Position numbers and translations under genes: made by a program. Shown here in pieces: positions 38,152 through 57,107 of a stretch of 64,000 bases of DNA. The notes under the pieces are model-generated. The model was not told the DNA's origin, did not search any database, and saw only the letters and a program-made list of their open reading frames with translations. Every line of letters begins with the position of its first letter. The stretch's first letter is position 1. The DNA is from Citrus sinensis. Lineage: Eukaryota; Streptophyta; Magnoliopsida; Sapindales; Rutaceae. Location of the stretch: assembly GCF_022201045.2 (NCBI RefSeq), contig NC_068557.1, positions 2,852,001 to 2,916,000 of the forward strand. The letters run 5' to 3'.

Positions 38152-41100
38152 ATGGCGACAGCAGGGCCGCAAGGAGGAGGCTACCATCAGCACCATCATC
38201 CAATGACTTTAGAAGAAGTGAGAACGCTCTGGATTGGTGACTTACAGTACTGGTTCGATGAGAATTACCTTAGCTCCTGCTTCGCTCACACCGGCGAGGT
38301 TTCTCTCTCTCGCTTTCATTTTATTAAAATTGGAGAGTGGGGTGTATGCGATGGCTTGTCGAAATTTTTTATCGTTAATTAGGTCAAGTCAAAGATTTTA
38401 CGAGTGTCCATATTATGGATTGTGGTTGAATTTATTGTAGGTGTTTGGATTTCTCTTGTTGCCATGATTCCACTGTTGTTGATATGGCTTGCAAATGACC
38501 TAACGCATTGGAAACTGCTTTTAGGAACTATTTTATAGTGCTTTTGCTTCAAATGTAGCCCGAGTTATTTTTTAAAGCACTTGGAAGTCGGAGTAGTTCA
38601 TAGGTGCTTGTTTCGAAATGCATTTGTAGTGTTTTTGCATCAGTGCTTTTACTTGATATGTGGCAAATGAGTTTAAAATGAAATGTAATGGTTGAAATTT
38701 ACTTGTTTGATTAGAATTTGTGGCTCTTTATTTTGTTCTGAACTAGTCTATCCTCTGCAGGTAGTTTCAATAAAGATTATACGTAACAAGATCACTGGCC
38801 AGCCAGAGGGTTATGGGTTTGTGGAGTTTGTTTCACATGCAGCAGCAGAGAGGGTTCTGCAGACTTACAATGGGACTCCAATGCCTGGGACTGAACAAAA
38901 TTTCAGGTTGAATTGGGCTTCTTTTGGGATTGGTGAGAAGCGTCCTGATGCCGGTCCTGAGCACTCGATTTTCGTAGGGGATTTAGCACCTGATGTTACT
39001 GATTATCTGTTGCAAGAGACCTTTCGATCTCAATATCCATCTGTTAGAGGTGCCAAGGTTGTGACTGATCCAAATACTGGTCGCTCCAAGGGATATGGGT
39101 TTGTCAAATTTTTGGATGAGAATGAAAGAAACCGTGCAATGACTGAAATGAATGGCGTCTTTTGCTCAACTCGGCCAATGCGTATTAGTGCAGCAACACC
39201 CAAAAAGACTACTGGGTTCCAACAACAATATGCCGCTGTAAAAGGTCATTTTTCTTTCATTACGAATGACTTATCACAGTAACAAAGTTAATCCTGCTGC
39301 ACGTTTGCACGCATAATTTATGGTTGTCCAACTAGTCTAATTTTCATTTTTCAGTCAATTCTTTGATGCTTTAATTTTGATCAGCCTAAAATATGTACTT
39401 ACCTGTGGATTTTTCTGCAGCCACATATCCAGTTGCAGCATACACTACCCCTGTGCAGGTGTTTCCAGCAGATAATGATATCACTAATACGACGGTAAGT
39501 CAGACGTGCTTCTGCTTCTGAATTAAGACTGGAATGATTCAATGTAGTCTGTAATTCATCTCTTTCTTTTCTATCCTTGTCTACTGCAGATTTTTGTCGG
39601 TAATTTAGATCCTAATGTCACAGAAGAAGAACTGAAGCAAACATTTTTGCACTTTGGAGAGATCGTGAATGTCAAGATTCCTATGGGCAGAGGATGTGGT
39701 TTTGTACAGTTTGCGGCTAGGTTTGTTACATCGTGTGAGACCTTGAGTCTCCTAATAATTTAGAATGTTGAATGAATTTATTTTCAAAGTTCGTTTCTTT
39801 GGGAAACTAATTAAAATGATAATAATACCTCTAACCGGACCATTTTATATTCCTTCAAAAAATTTGTTTCACGGCCTAAAAGTTTTTGGGCTTTTTTAGT
39901 TTAAAAAGCCCTTGGTTTAATTTTTGTTTTTGTCAAACAGGAGTTGAATAAATAAAAATTCTGAAAAGAGGCAGAAGATATTGTAGTCAAAATGGTCAAA
40001 TAGTATATATTAGTGAAGAAGTTCGGTTCAATATATTTTTTTTTATGTCCAATAGAGTCTTATCTTTCTTACTACTACTATCTGTACAGGGCATCTGCTG
40101 AGGAAGCCATCCTGAGGATGCAGGGGACACATGATAGGTCAACAACAAGTCCGTATTTCCTGGGGCAGGAAACAGGTGTTGTTTTATTAGGGCCTCAGTT
40201 TGGTCCAACTTTGAAAGTACTTTTACCATATTCTTGCCACATATTCACTTATTCTAATTATTGTTTAGAAGCCAGAAAAATCTAGGGCGATGAGTTTTTG
40301 ATTATTGACATTTTATCCAAGCAATAGAAGAGAATTAGGAGCAAACCAAAATATTTATCTACGCATGCAATTAAAATCTGCAATCCTTAATTGGCTGATG
40401 GATAATGAATTTGAAAACTTTGGTCAGCCTGATGTTGGCATCTCTATTCGTAGTCTGTTACTGTTACTTATGTTATTGGCTTTTGAGGCATCTCCATGCT
40501 GTAGTCTGTTATCTGTTACTTGCCTTGACCAATTTGGTATTGATTCTTTTAGGATGTAACTGGTAGCGTGGCAGCACAAGTAGATCCAAGTCAATGGAAT
40601 GCCTACTATGGTTATGGACAAGGCTATGATGCTTATGCTTATGGGGCTGCTCAGGATCCATCATTATATGCATATGGTGCATATGCAGGCTACCCACAAT
40701 ATGCTCAACAGGTAAATATTTTAACTTCATGTTCTGACAGTTACCATCAATGTTTCCCATTTGGTTTGCAGTATTGGTTGGTTGCATTGGTAGTATTGTT
40801 TTATTGTTCTCCTCCTCTGAAACTGTTTCTGAACTCTAAATGCATCAGACCTTTTGTATTTTCCAAATTATTCTATGCAATGCTGTTGAATGTTGTTTTT
40901 GGTAATGTTTTCTACAGCCTCTAGACAAAAATGTTAAATGCTTGATATTTATACGATCCCCCATTTTTCTACAGCCCCAAGATTCACCAATGTAGATTTT
41001 TTGATATCAGGATTCATATCCTAGTGTTGTACATGACTTGCATATTGACACAAAGAGACATACGAGTGAATATATGTGAAAATGGATGTATAATCAATTG

Positions 41101-41557
41101 GATAATATACTTCTCACTTCCTCATCAGCTATTTGTTTTATCAAATCTCTGATTACTTAGGTTACAATTACAAAATTATTTGCAATGTGGTTTTAGTGTT
41201 TTTATTTTTTGGGTTCCTTAAGCAATTCACGCTTTAAAGTTTTACCTTCTTTTAAAACGGCTTGCTTAATGTTTTTTGTGTTCTAATGATAAGTGAGAAA
41301 TACTCATCTCTCCCGATAGGAAGGGGTAGGAGTCATGTGGAATCCAGGTTTTCACAGTGAGGGCTTTTTTTTTTTGTTTGGGGGGGGGGGGGGGGGTGGA
41401 TTTCTTATCAATAAATGATACCTTACCTGATGTCTGGGCTGTTCATTTTTAGGCTGAAGGTGTTACAGATATGGCAGCTGTGGCCAGTGCTCTCCCGACA
41501 ATGGAACAAAGAGAGGAGTTGTATGATCCCTTGGCTACACCAGATGTTGATAAGTAA
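38152..41557 (+). CDS. RBP45: RBP45-type poly(A)/U-binding protein with three RRMs (one-base frameshift)
   Basis: Nuclear RNA-binding protein of the RBP45/RBP47 family, which binds U-rich and poly(A) RNA. Exons: 38152-38298, 38761-39244, 39421-39494, 39590-39720, 40090-40175, 40553-40711 and 41453-41557. RRM1 has LWIGDLQYW and GYGFVEF, RRM2 has IFVGDLAPDV and GYGFVKF, and RRM3 has IFVGNLDPNV and GCGFVQFA. A Gln/Tyr/Ala/Gly-rich tail follows. Exons 4 and 5 sum to 217 bp instead of a multiple of three: an extra C at about 40130 (ggggacaCatgatagg) shifts the end of RRM3. Read literally, the protein then stops a few codons into exon 6, losing the conserved WGRKQ and the whole tail. The expected intact length is about 394 residues. 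The rest is perfectly kept, so sequencing error or a recent allele are both possible. Start chosen at ATG 38152. Confidence 0.9.
41380..41396 (+). repeat. G17 homopolymer in an RBP45 intron
   Basis: Seventeen consecutive G follow a T-rich run inside the last intron. Such tracts are rare in AT-rich plant introns and are prone to length errors. Confidence 0.9.
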
Positions 41558-42985
41558 TGTTTCTCTCCTGCTTTTTTTTTTTTTTTGGGTATATGCTGCT
41601 TACAGAGGAGTTGCAGAGGAGTTGTATGCAAGTATTTTATGCACATATGTCTAATATTTACTCATGTTTTGTAGGCTAAATGCTGCTTACCTTTCCATTC
41701 ATGGAAATGCCATATTAGGCCGAACCTTATGGCTTAAAACTTCTTCACTCACTCCCCAAACTTAGGCCACCAACGAAATGTCCAAAATTCATATTGTGAC
41801 ATTCATCTGCTTTTCCTGAGAAGACAGATTGAGGATGTGCATCTGGTTGATATATTCTAATCACAGCTGGGCACAACATATTTAAAGTAACTGAAATATG
41901 CTCTACTTGCTTTTACTGAAGTCTACATCAGAACTCATGGGAATTTGAGCTTTGTTTTGGTGCCGGAAAATGAAGCCTATAGATTTACCAATAGACTTGA
42001 GACTTCACCAATCTGCAGGCAAGAGTAACTCAGTCACTGGAAAACTGTGTACTTTGGACAGTTCTTTATATGACATATTTGTAGATTAATGGTATCTTCA
42101 AATACAGAGAAAGAGTTCTCTATATTATTTCAATTAAGTTGCTTAAAATTAACCTATCTTAAGATAATTTTTAATATAAATATTCCACAGTTTCAATCTT
42201 TGTTTGTATATATATTTTTAAGTGTGTTCTAGCTTCGAATAAGGCTCGAATCAGATAGGACTTTTCAAGATTTTGAGAAAAGTTTTGGTTCAGCCAGAAA
42301 TATTCCAAATTGAAACTGCACATATGCTTTGGCAAAATTCATATTCACATTTTGATGTGAAAGAGCTAAACAAGAAAGATTCTGAAATTAATCAAGAAAC
42401 CTGATTTCTTAAGCAATTTAATAGAACTGAAACATTGAAACTCAAATGATTTAACACAACCTGTGCTGGCCTTATTATTTCAGAAAAATGAAGCCTTTAT
42501 CAAGTGCTCACGATTCTCCTTTTAGCAGAAAACAGTTCAAGATCTCAAGCTTACAGATAAATAATCTCTTCACGAACTTAAAACCAGACAAAAATAAATG
42601 AATGTACTATATATCTACAGATTCAAAAGTTTACAGTTTCCATTCATTAAAAGATACATCTTACGGATAAAAAATGTCCACAGAAAAATAAATGAATGAA
42701 GTATACATCTACAGGTTCAAAAGTTTATAGTTTCCTTACAGTAAAAGACACATTTTGTTCTTTTTATTCCCGGTGGTCTTCATATAGGAAAACTGCAGTA
42801 TCTCAACTCAAAACAGTTTAGTTGTCTCAGTGGAGTGAACATTCTGAAACATTTTAAAGATGGAGATATGCCAAAGGTAAGATCAATATGAACTAATGGG
42901 AAAAATAAATGATAACCTAGTGATCAGAGTTGTGTCAAAATTGTTGTGGCTGTGAAATAAGATAGTGGTTGTCTTGAGTTTTAAA
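41558..42985. other. convergent 3' interval between RBP45 and ORC1
   Basis: Both genes end here on opposite strands, so the stretch should hold both 3' UTRs. No further gene or clear repeat seen. Confidence 0.6.
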
Positions 42986-45900
42986 TCATAGATACTTGGC
43001 CAACCATGGTAGATCCTTGCTGTCTTTCAGTGCAAAAGCCACATCATCACTGCTGGCCACAAGGCAAGATGAAATTGGTTAAATTTTAATGCTCAAGATA
43101 TGGCTATGATTGTATGTAAAGCGTAAAGATGAAGATATTGAAGGCAAGAGCAAATTGTCACAGCCAACCATGCAGAACAAATACTGAATAGAATAAAATG
43201 CTAGCAGAGCTTCTGATCCGAATATAATCTGGCTGGACGAGAGCTATTGCTATTCGAAAGGATCTTTGCCTTTTCAGCAACAAGGCAATAGTGAAACTCC
43301 AATGACAGGTTGTTTCATGAGAAGTGAAAGTTTTAATTTTTTGTGAACTACAAAAGTTTCAACTCACTTAACCATTGGACTTGCATACAGGCAAACATGC
43401 GCACAAGTTTGCTTTCATAATTATATACTTAGATGGGTGACTGATGCACTTGATTCTTATAACACAAAGCATAATGATCTCAAAATAGTGAGCAAAACAG
43501 TTCATGCAATTGGAGGGACAAGACCATCGAACAAAAGCAGCATAATGGGGGTGGCACTCAAGCCGAATGCTTAGCCCAGGGAACTAACCTGGGAAAATTT
43601 AGCTGCAACTTTTGTAACCTGTGCCTGGATCCTGGTTCACACAGTATAATTCTGCATTCGCCAAGCTTACAGCTGCCAGAAGTGAAACAATCCATATTAA
43701 TTTAGGTTAACCCATAAACATATTAATCTGAAATATGTATTTGCCCTTTTTGTTCTCATTCTTAGCTATTTAAGAAGCATTCTTAAACAAGAACATGAAT
43801 CTTTCACCTTGTTCACTTCACAGCATTCATTTATATCATCAGAATGCTCATTTAGATGAGAAATATTAAGTAGCTATGGGAAATGGATTTTCTTATTAGC
43901 TTCTATATAATTTTCAAATATAGTAATTGGAACTAATTTTCTTCTCCAATTACTTTCTCAAGCATTTTTTAACCCTAACCAAATCCCCTAAATTTATTTG
44001 AGCCCTAGGAAAAAAAAGGAAAAATGAAAAATAATGATAAAATGATAAGTTAGTCCTTGTAAATGCTATGAGCTCATTATTACATGCAGAGCAAAAACAG
44101 AGTAGTGTTTCCATAGTGTTTTCAAAATTCTAGCACTAAAATTCAGTTCCTGATGGTTTTAAGATACTCTTGTTTGTGAATTAGGCATAACGTCCATAAT
44201 TATTCACCAAAGAGCATACATTATATATATATATATATATATTCCTCACAATAAAGAAGTGAACGATGGCTCACCCCACTCTTAAGAGTGCGTCCCAACT
44301 GGGAAATATTTCTCCATTGCTTGTACATAAAGATGAAACAGTCATTGCCAACTGCAGTAATTCAAAAGACAAAAAGAATCTTTCAGAAAAGACTGGCAAA
44401 ACAAGTGTCTAACAAGACTTTTCAAGGACTTCTGCAAATTTAAGAAGAGCATTTAATAGAAGATATGTTCAAAAGTTGGTTTACTTTCCAGGACTACCAC
44501 AGTCCTTCAGATTTTCAAGTAATACTACTAGTAATACTAACTTTTTGAAAAGGAAACTGGTAATCTTAATTCTCTGTCCAAAGTTTGCAGAATAATCTTT
44601 CATGGGAAGGAAACGGATACTGATATATTTTGTATTTGTTGGTGCTTTTGTGGCTGGCGAGATCATGGATTAAAGTAGTTCCTCACTTCAGAACTGAGCC
44701 ACTATTTCCAGAGCCAAACAAAAAGACAGAGGGCAAAGGAAGTTTACCAGCCCAGAAAGAAATTTTAGGGAAGAATAAATGGTTGAGGAGTTGTATGATG
44801 TTAATGCATTGATTGATGAAATGCTTGACTCATTTGTTACAGAGAAGATCGAGTGGTGCTATAAAAGCTAACCTTTTCAAAGTTGGTTTCACCCATCCCT
44901 GTTTTGTAGAGTTCATACACCATGGCTGTCAAGAAAATTTTGCTCAGTTTGGAACAACTTTTCATAACCTGCAAAAGAGAAAAGAAGGAAATGATTTCAA
45001 GAAAAGACCAGAAAATATGTGTATTCTTATCTCTTCTTTCAGACTTGCCCTATCTCAACAAGTAAATTGAAAACAGCAAGTGACTCAATATAGTGATTAA
45101 GTTCCAAATACCATTCATGTGTGAATATGAAAGAATAAAAGGAGAAACAAAATGGGAAGAAAACCATGCTATCTGGGGTAGTAACTCATTGGTCATCAGT
45201 CGCGATAGTTTCAGTTCTTGCAGGGTAGCCCCTTTGTGTCAAGGTACAATATAAATTTAATGGCCTTTATTCCCGTAGTTTATTGAGTGTGATCCAGAAA
45301 GATTGCCAGTAAAATTGACTTCTGATACTGATTTTAATAATCAGGCAGCTAATATTCAGCAATTATAGAGTTTCATGTTGTAGGTCTTGAAACATGGCAG
45401 AAATTTTGTCAGCTAATGTTTATTCCATAACCTATCTTTACTGGATAAACTATGCCCTTCTGCATTTTATATACACAGATCCCATGTGATACATTATATG
45501 AACTTCACCATTATCAATTCACATAAAATTGATATTTACCAACCATATTTCATTTCTCTGTTCAAAGAAAATGAATGTAACTTTCAGAAAGACATAAATC
45601 AGGTTATGCTCTAGTCCAAGTAAATGGCCAGCTTTTAGCTTACTTGAATGTGAGGTGCCTGAAACATTTCCTGGATGGCTGCTTCAACATCTGCCATTCC
45701 AACGAGGCTTTTTCCTGAAAATGGTCATGTGCATCAGGGCAGCCACTATAGGAAGGCATGATTTCACAATAAAATAAAAGTTTAACTTGTAAGCCAATGT
45801 TAATAATAAGGCATTACTCTACTATTTCTACACGTGAATTGAAAAAATCCATAGAGCCAACGTTCATTTACCTACAGAAGCAGAATTCTTATTTGAGGTT

Positions 45901-48900
45901 TGCTTCTTAATGCGATAATCTGCAATTTCCGCTGCACGCCTGCAAATCTCCAAAGCACGACGTGCATCTCCTGAAATGGCTGCAACCTGAAATGAACCAT
46001 GTTCAAAGCCAATTGAGAATAAAGTTCATATCCGGGAAAGATTGCATACTTCCTGCAAACATTTTAGCGAATAAAAATGGTGGAGACAAATGAGAGTTTC
46101 AAGACAAAACCAAATCACAAGGGCTAACCTTTCTTGAAGCAAATTCGATAGCTTGCTTTTCAAATGCTTCAATTCCTTTAAGGCGACTTGAAATAATTTC
46201 TTGAAGCTGCTGATGATTATAGGGACCAAAGCAAAGCCTCTGGACACCCATGCGGCTTGAAATACGAGGAAGCAACTTCTCTGGCAAATCCATGGTATTT
46301 GCTATACCTGAAATCCATTGTTTTGTTTATATTTTGTCAAAGAAGGAAAATATTTCCTCCAAAAGCAGCTTTGTTATTGTTGGGAAACACATTATCAAAA
46401 GTGAAGGAAATAAAATGATACCTATCACAATCAATTTGGAATTTGGCTTAGTTGGCCAATCGAGAATGTTATATAGAACCTGAAAATAAAAAAGGGTCAT
46501 TTGTATGGAGTTTCCAGTATCATAGATCTTTTTATGATATATAATGAGATTTTCAAGTGACAAAATGCACAGTTTACCGATTGATTTCTGGTTACAAGGA
46601 GATCAAGTTCATCAATGAGAAGAATACAAGGACGGTCATCTTCTTTTCCAATTTTCTTTCCATCCAAAAATCGCTCATTTAGTGAATGGAGAGCCTTCTT
46701 CCAGCTGACCCTGTGTCCACTTAATGCTTCATATATAACCTGCAAAAGCATAGAAGATAAATACTACAGAGGACAACCAAAGGATGCAGTTCAATTAGTG
46801 AATTGTACAAATCCCAAACTATTTTACCCTATAAATGTTCTCTGGTGATGCTAACTTTAGACCATTGACCTCCACAAAACAGTATGGTCTTATACTTCCA
46901 GATTCAACTTCAGACCTCAGGCTCCTCATTACAGCAAGAACACTCATTGTCTGAAATTTCACATTAAAAACATATAAAACTCATATAAGCTCCTCACACG
47001 AAAAATAAATAAAACTCATATAATCTCCAATGGAACTGAACAAGATTACATCAAATAGATTTTACCTTGCCAGTTCCAGGAACACCGTGAATATACAGGC
47101 ATCGGCCCAGACATTGATCATCACAGGTAGCACCCTTTATAAATGCTGTTATATCCTCCATTTCTCTATAAAATAGCACATATGGCATCACAAAATTGCA
47201 AGGCTAATAAATAAAAGAAGAGGATCAACTATCACATACTTGTTTCTACAAGGTAGAAATTTGGGCAATGTTGCCAACAAAAGTGTTGCTTTCGCTCTTT
47301 CTAGTTCAGTCTGCTTATGGCATCTCACATGCTCTGGGATTCTCTTTCTCCCTATCTTTTGAAGTCCAAAGAATCGCCCCCTTTGAGAGTTCTGCATTTT
47401 ACAGGTAGGTGATTATTTTAATGATTTCTAAAACCACCAATCATAAGGTCACAGTATGCAACAATAATAAATGTCCGTACGGCTGCCAACTCATGAGCTG
47501 GGGATGGTCCAGTATGTAAATGCTTTCCATCTTCATCTTCAAATTCCATGTCTTCATCTGTATCGGAGTCGGCGGCCTTGCTGGATTTCCAGTCTTCATC
47601 ACTGTCAGCATCTTCAACTTCCTACCAAATGAGAACGTCCACTCGTAAATCCAACAGAACAACCACATTTGCATGATTCAGAATCCCTAATTAATGCTTC
47701 TAATTTCAAAATGTTTACCTCTTCTTTATCAATATCAGCTATACGCTTGAAACTATGCCAATGTATGTCATACTCATATTCACATAAGAAAATATCATCC
47801 CCTTGATCATTGGCCTTGACAAAATCTTTTGGACTCATGACAGAGCAATGCCTGATGATGGATTCCATCTGCAGTGATTTAAAGTTACAAGCTTTAATAT
47901 GAAAATCCTTGCTTTTCTTGAATAAGGATCCTGAGTTCAAAGTAACTAAAATTAAACAGGACAAAGTCATAAGCATAAGTTCAGAGTTGAAGGTTATATG
48001 AGGACTGAATTAATACACCAACCAATCAAATACATTTGATTCCTCATCAAGAATCAGCCTATCCTTAATTCATATAATTTTCCCAAGTTTGAAATGTTCC
48101 ATTTTCTTCTAGTTCGTATTGACTAAATATCAATTGCCACTCACTGTGACTGATTGTGTCTCAATTTCCTTTTCCATCTGTACTCAACACCTTATAGTGG
48201 AAGGAAACTACTGATGTCAAGTATCACAATGATATCATCTGTTACAACAGTCTATGAACCATAAATCAGAAATTAGATAACATCCAACACCTCAATATTA
48301 GCGAAATCGTTTGTTCGATAAAGCTCCCTCCTTAAATTATGCGGTTGTCTTCCAGCAGCAGTCTCTTCAGGGATCATATACCAGAACACGCGACACCAAT
48401 AGTTCCCATCCACCTCTTTCCACATACTGCAATCCATCAGCAAAATAAAAATCCACAATCAAACCAAATCATAACTACCACAGCAATGAAATTATAAAAA
48501 GAGACCAAACCTTTGAATGTTAGCAGCCCACAAATCACTCGAAAGAAGCTTCTCCCTCATTGTCCTCACCCTCTTCTTCCCCTCTGGAGGCTTAGGCAAC
48601 TCAATCTTCTTCCCCAATTTCCTCGCCTCGCAAAATTCACAAACCCATTCACCTTCAGGAACCTCCTTCAACGGCGGCTTCAAGCACTTCAAATGAAACC
48701 CACCTAAGCAATCATCACACTCAAGCATAACACTCCTCCCTGCTCTAAAACAAATCCTACACTCCTCCACCTCAGGATCCTCTTCATCCGAGCTTGCATC
48801 CTCTCTCCTCTTCACATACACATCATCTCCCACCTCAAATTCACCATCATCATACACCACTTTCTTATAATAAACCCTCCTCTTCTTCAAATTCTCAACT

Positions 48901-49331
48901 TTGCAACTCCGCGTTTTCACCTTAGACCTTGTCACCACAGCATCACCACTCCTCTCTTCGCTATAGTCCTTCCTTTTTCTCTTCTTCCCCTCCGATAATT
49001 CAGGTGACATCGGAGAAATCACCAACTCCTCCGAATGCAACCCAACTTTAGGCTTCCTTTGCGGGGTCTTATTGCTCAAAATTTCACCATTTCCTGCAAG
49101 ATTTGGCCTTTTGGATGAATCCTTAATGGGTTTTTCAGTTGAACAAAAGGGTTTCTCTGGGCTGGCGAGATCTTTCGCAAGTGAGCTGCGACGCGCCGAT
49201 CGGCGAAGAGTGGTGGGTGCATTTGAAGTTTGTGGGGTTTTGGGTGTCAGAGAAATTAGAGAAGGCAATTGGTGGAGATTGGATTGCTTTCTTGGAGACT
49301 GATAAGATCTCTTCGGCGTGCTCTCTGCCAT
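42986..49331 (-). CDS. ORC1: origin recognition complex subunit 1
   Basis: Largest ORC subunit, a nuclear AAA+ protein that marks replication origins. Sixteen exons: 48511-49331, 48291-48426, 47719-47868, 47481-47621, 47240-47391, 47066-47165, 46828-46950, 46578-46739, 46422-46479, 46129-46307, 45872-45986, 45644-45714, 44873-44968, 44275-44351, 43589-43672 and 42986-43052. They sum to 2532 bp, or 843 residues. The basic, Ser/Pro-rich N-terminus is followed by the plant-specific PHD finger nested in a BAH domain (ECRICFRAGRSVMLECDDC; then WYMIPEETAAGRQPHNLRR). The AAA+ Walker A GVPGTGKT is split between exons 6 and 7; Walker B LLIDELDLL is in exon 8. The C-terminal winged-helix ends LPWLAKYL. 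All introns are GT-AG with the frame preserved. Confidence 0.96.
44221..44242. repeat. (AT)n microsatellite
   Basis: A run of about ten AT units in an ORC1 intron, 33 bp from the exon at 44275-44351. Confidence 0.85.
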
Positions 49332-49383
49332 GGATCGGATCCAATCTGATTGAACGGGCGGTGAAAGAGAAATGGGGACTAGA

Positions 49384-49392
49384 TTAGGGTTT
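49384..49392 (-). promoter_or_regulatory. telo-box upstream of ORC1
   Basis: The minus strand reads AAACCCTAA about 55 bp upstream of the ORC1 start codon. Telo-boxes are common near the transcription starts of plant genes active in dividing cells. Confidence 0.6.
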
Positions 49393-49426
49393 CAATGAGG
49401 GTTTGTTTATTGGAGGGGGAACAAAA

Positions 49427-49437
49427 TTGGCGCCAAA
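49427..49437 (-). promoter_or_regulatory. E2F site upstream of ORC1
   Basis: The minus strand reads TTTTGGCGCCAA about 100 bp upstream of the ORC1 start, a full match to the TTTSGCGC E2F consensus in a palindrome. Arabidopsis ORC1 genes are known E2F targets, so G1/S control is likely here too. Confidence 0.75.
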
Positions 49438-49562
49438 ATGTTCCCTCACTTTTCCTCTTTGAACGTTGCGGCTTTAAGGCATACACAGGGCCCATAGCCA
49501 TTGGCCATAATTTTAGAAACGTTTTTACAAACCATTTTTATTATATTTTTGTTTTGTTTTTC

Positions 49563-50312
49563 TCTTAGAAAAATTATCTCTACACAATTTTTATTTTTTC
49601 ATATGTACATCTTACATCTAATCAACTTAAAATTTTCACATATTTTTTGCACTACCTTTATTTCTAAACTTATATCAATTAATTACTTTGACAATTAAAC
49701 TAACTAGTTTACCCCTAAATAAATTAAAAGACTATTTTATTCAACAAAATTTTGAAAAATAAAAAAAAATAATTATGAAAATACCCTTAAATTCAATAAA
49801 GTAAATAAATCTCAAAATCCAAGATGATAATTTTTAAATGAAATTATAATTATATAAAATTAACACGTTGTAGTTCTTTTTTAATTTTTGTAATTAAATT
49901 AAGTATAGGGAAGTTTATAAAAATTATCATGAAGAGAAAAGCTCCCTTTAATTATTGTAAACTTTCTGATAATTAATATTAAAAAACGTTCCTATACAAA
50001 TTAAATGAAATTATAATTACAAAAAAATAACAAGATAATTTCATTATAAAAAAAATTAACATGTTGGATTCGAGATTTATTTATTTTACTAAATCCAAGG
50101 GCATTCTTGTAATTATAATTTTTATTTTCAAAATTTCATAGAAGAAAATAGTTTTTTAATTCATTGAGGGATAAAATGGTTATTTTTAGTGTCAAAGTGA
50201 TTTATTGATACAAAACTTTAAAATAAAAGTGGTGTAAAAAACATGTCACAATTTTGAAGTGGTTAGATGTATATATGATACAACAAAAATAATATGGAGA
50301 TAATTTCCTTTC
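49563..50312. mobile_element. foldback (long inverted repeat) element, about 750 bp
   Basis: Two arms of about 300 bp face each other: 49563-49870 and 50000-50312. Examples of matching blocks are gaaaaattatctctacac with the reverse complement of tggagataatttcc, and attactttgacaatta with the reverse complement of tagtgtcaaagtgattt. By eye the arms agree at roughly three quarters of positions. The centre is AT-rich and non-coding. A target duplication could not be fixed. Confidence 0.65.
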
Positions 50313-51425
50313 TCCTTATTATCTTTAACATACAAATTATTAGATTTTACATTAAATGATAGGTCATAACATCTAGTATTTTAAGGGTATCATATCTTAA
50401 AACCTGAGTATATTTAAGTGACCCTCAGATTTTACTGACGTTGTTAATTTTCTTACTATTTAATGGTATTTAAGCTATTAGATAAGATTTTTAAGGGTAT
50501 CATAATCAGAACCTAAACAATAATATTTTTTCACTTATCACGTGAATCTGCATGTATTTTTATAATATTGAATGTAAAACTTATAAAAGCCAATAAAAAA
50601 TATGCATTAGTAGCCCAATTATAAAAAAATATATTTTGAATATTCTTAATAACTACTAATATATCAGGGTGAGATTAAGTTTGGAGAAACTTTTGGGCTC
50701 ATTTATATTATTTTCCAAATAGTGATGGGGGATTTTTAATTACATATATTTCAATATTTAAAAATTATTTTTTTAAAACAAGAATATCCTAATACTTATA
50801 CGACTCAAATGGTCGTCACTCAGGATATAAAAAATGATAATTCTTGCAACTATAGCTTGAAAATTAATTAAGTAAAATTATGTATATTCTAATATATAGA
50901 ATATATTAAGAATCTTAGGTTAGAAAAGAAAAAAAAAAGAATTTAAAATGCATTTGAATTTGAATTCAAAAATGAAAAAAAAAATCTTAGTTTATTATCT
51001 AATTAAGAGTAGGATATTTTGTTGTTGGTCAATATAGAATTGATTAAAAAAAATATCGAATTCACTAATGCATATCATTGCTAGATTCTAATAATTCTTG
51101 TATAATTAATTGTTTTAGTACTCAATATCATCGCTAAACTCTACAGTTGTTTGATCAAAAATATATTTTATCTTCACTCTTTTTTCAAAACTAGTATTTA
51201 AAAATTAAAGTTACCAAACAACATCTACTTTCTATTTCAGAACAATAGCAGTTGTAGCTTAAATAAGCCAGAGCACCATAGTCTCAAAAACAAAGCCTAA
51301 CTAAACATACTTGCCAAACAATACTAAACAACATGTCTTGCCAAACAATACGAAAAAGCCATGCACAATACAACTCAGGAGCCACGCACATGGCCATGCA
51401 AATCTTGCTAGCTTCTCATCACGAG
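50313..51425. other. AT-rich intergenic DNA
   Basis: Downstream flank of the ALDH gene. No gene, RNA or bounded repeat seen. Confidence 0.6.

Positions 51426-57107
<5,682 letters not shown>

Noticed and set aside
49072-49387. Plus-strand open frames opposite ORC1 exon 1
   Set aside because: Antisense shadows; the minus strand encodes the ORC1 N-terminus with correct splicing onward.
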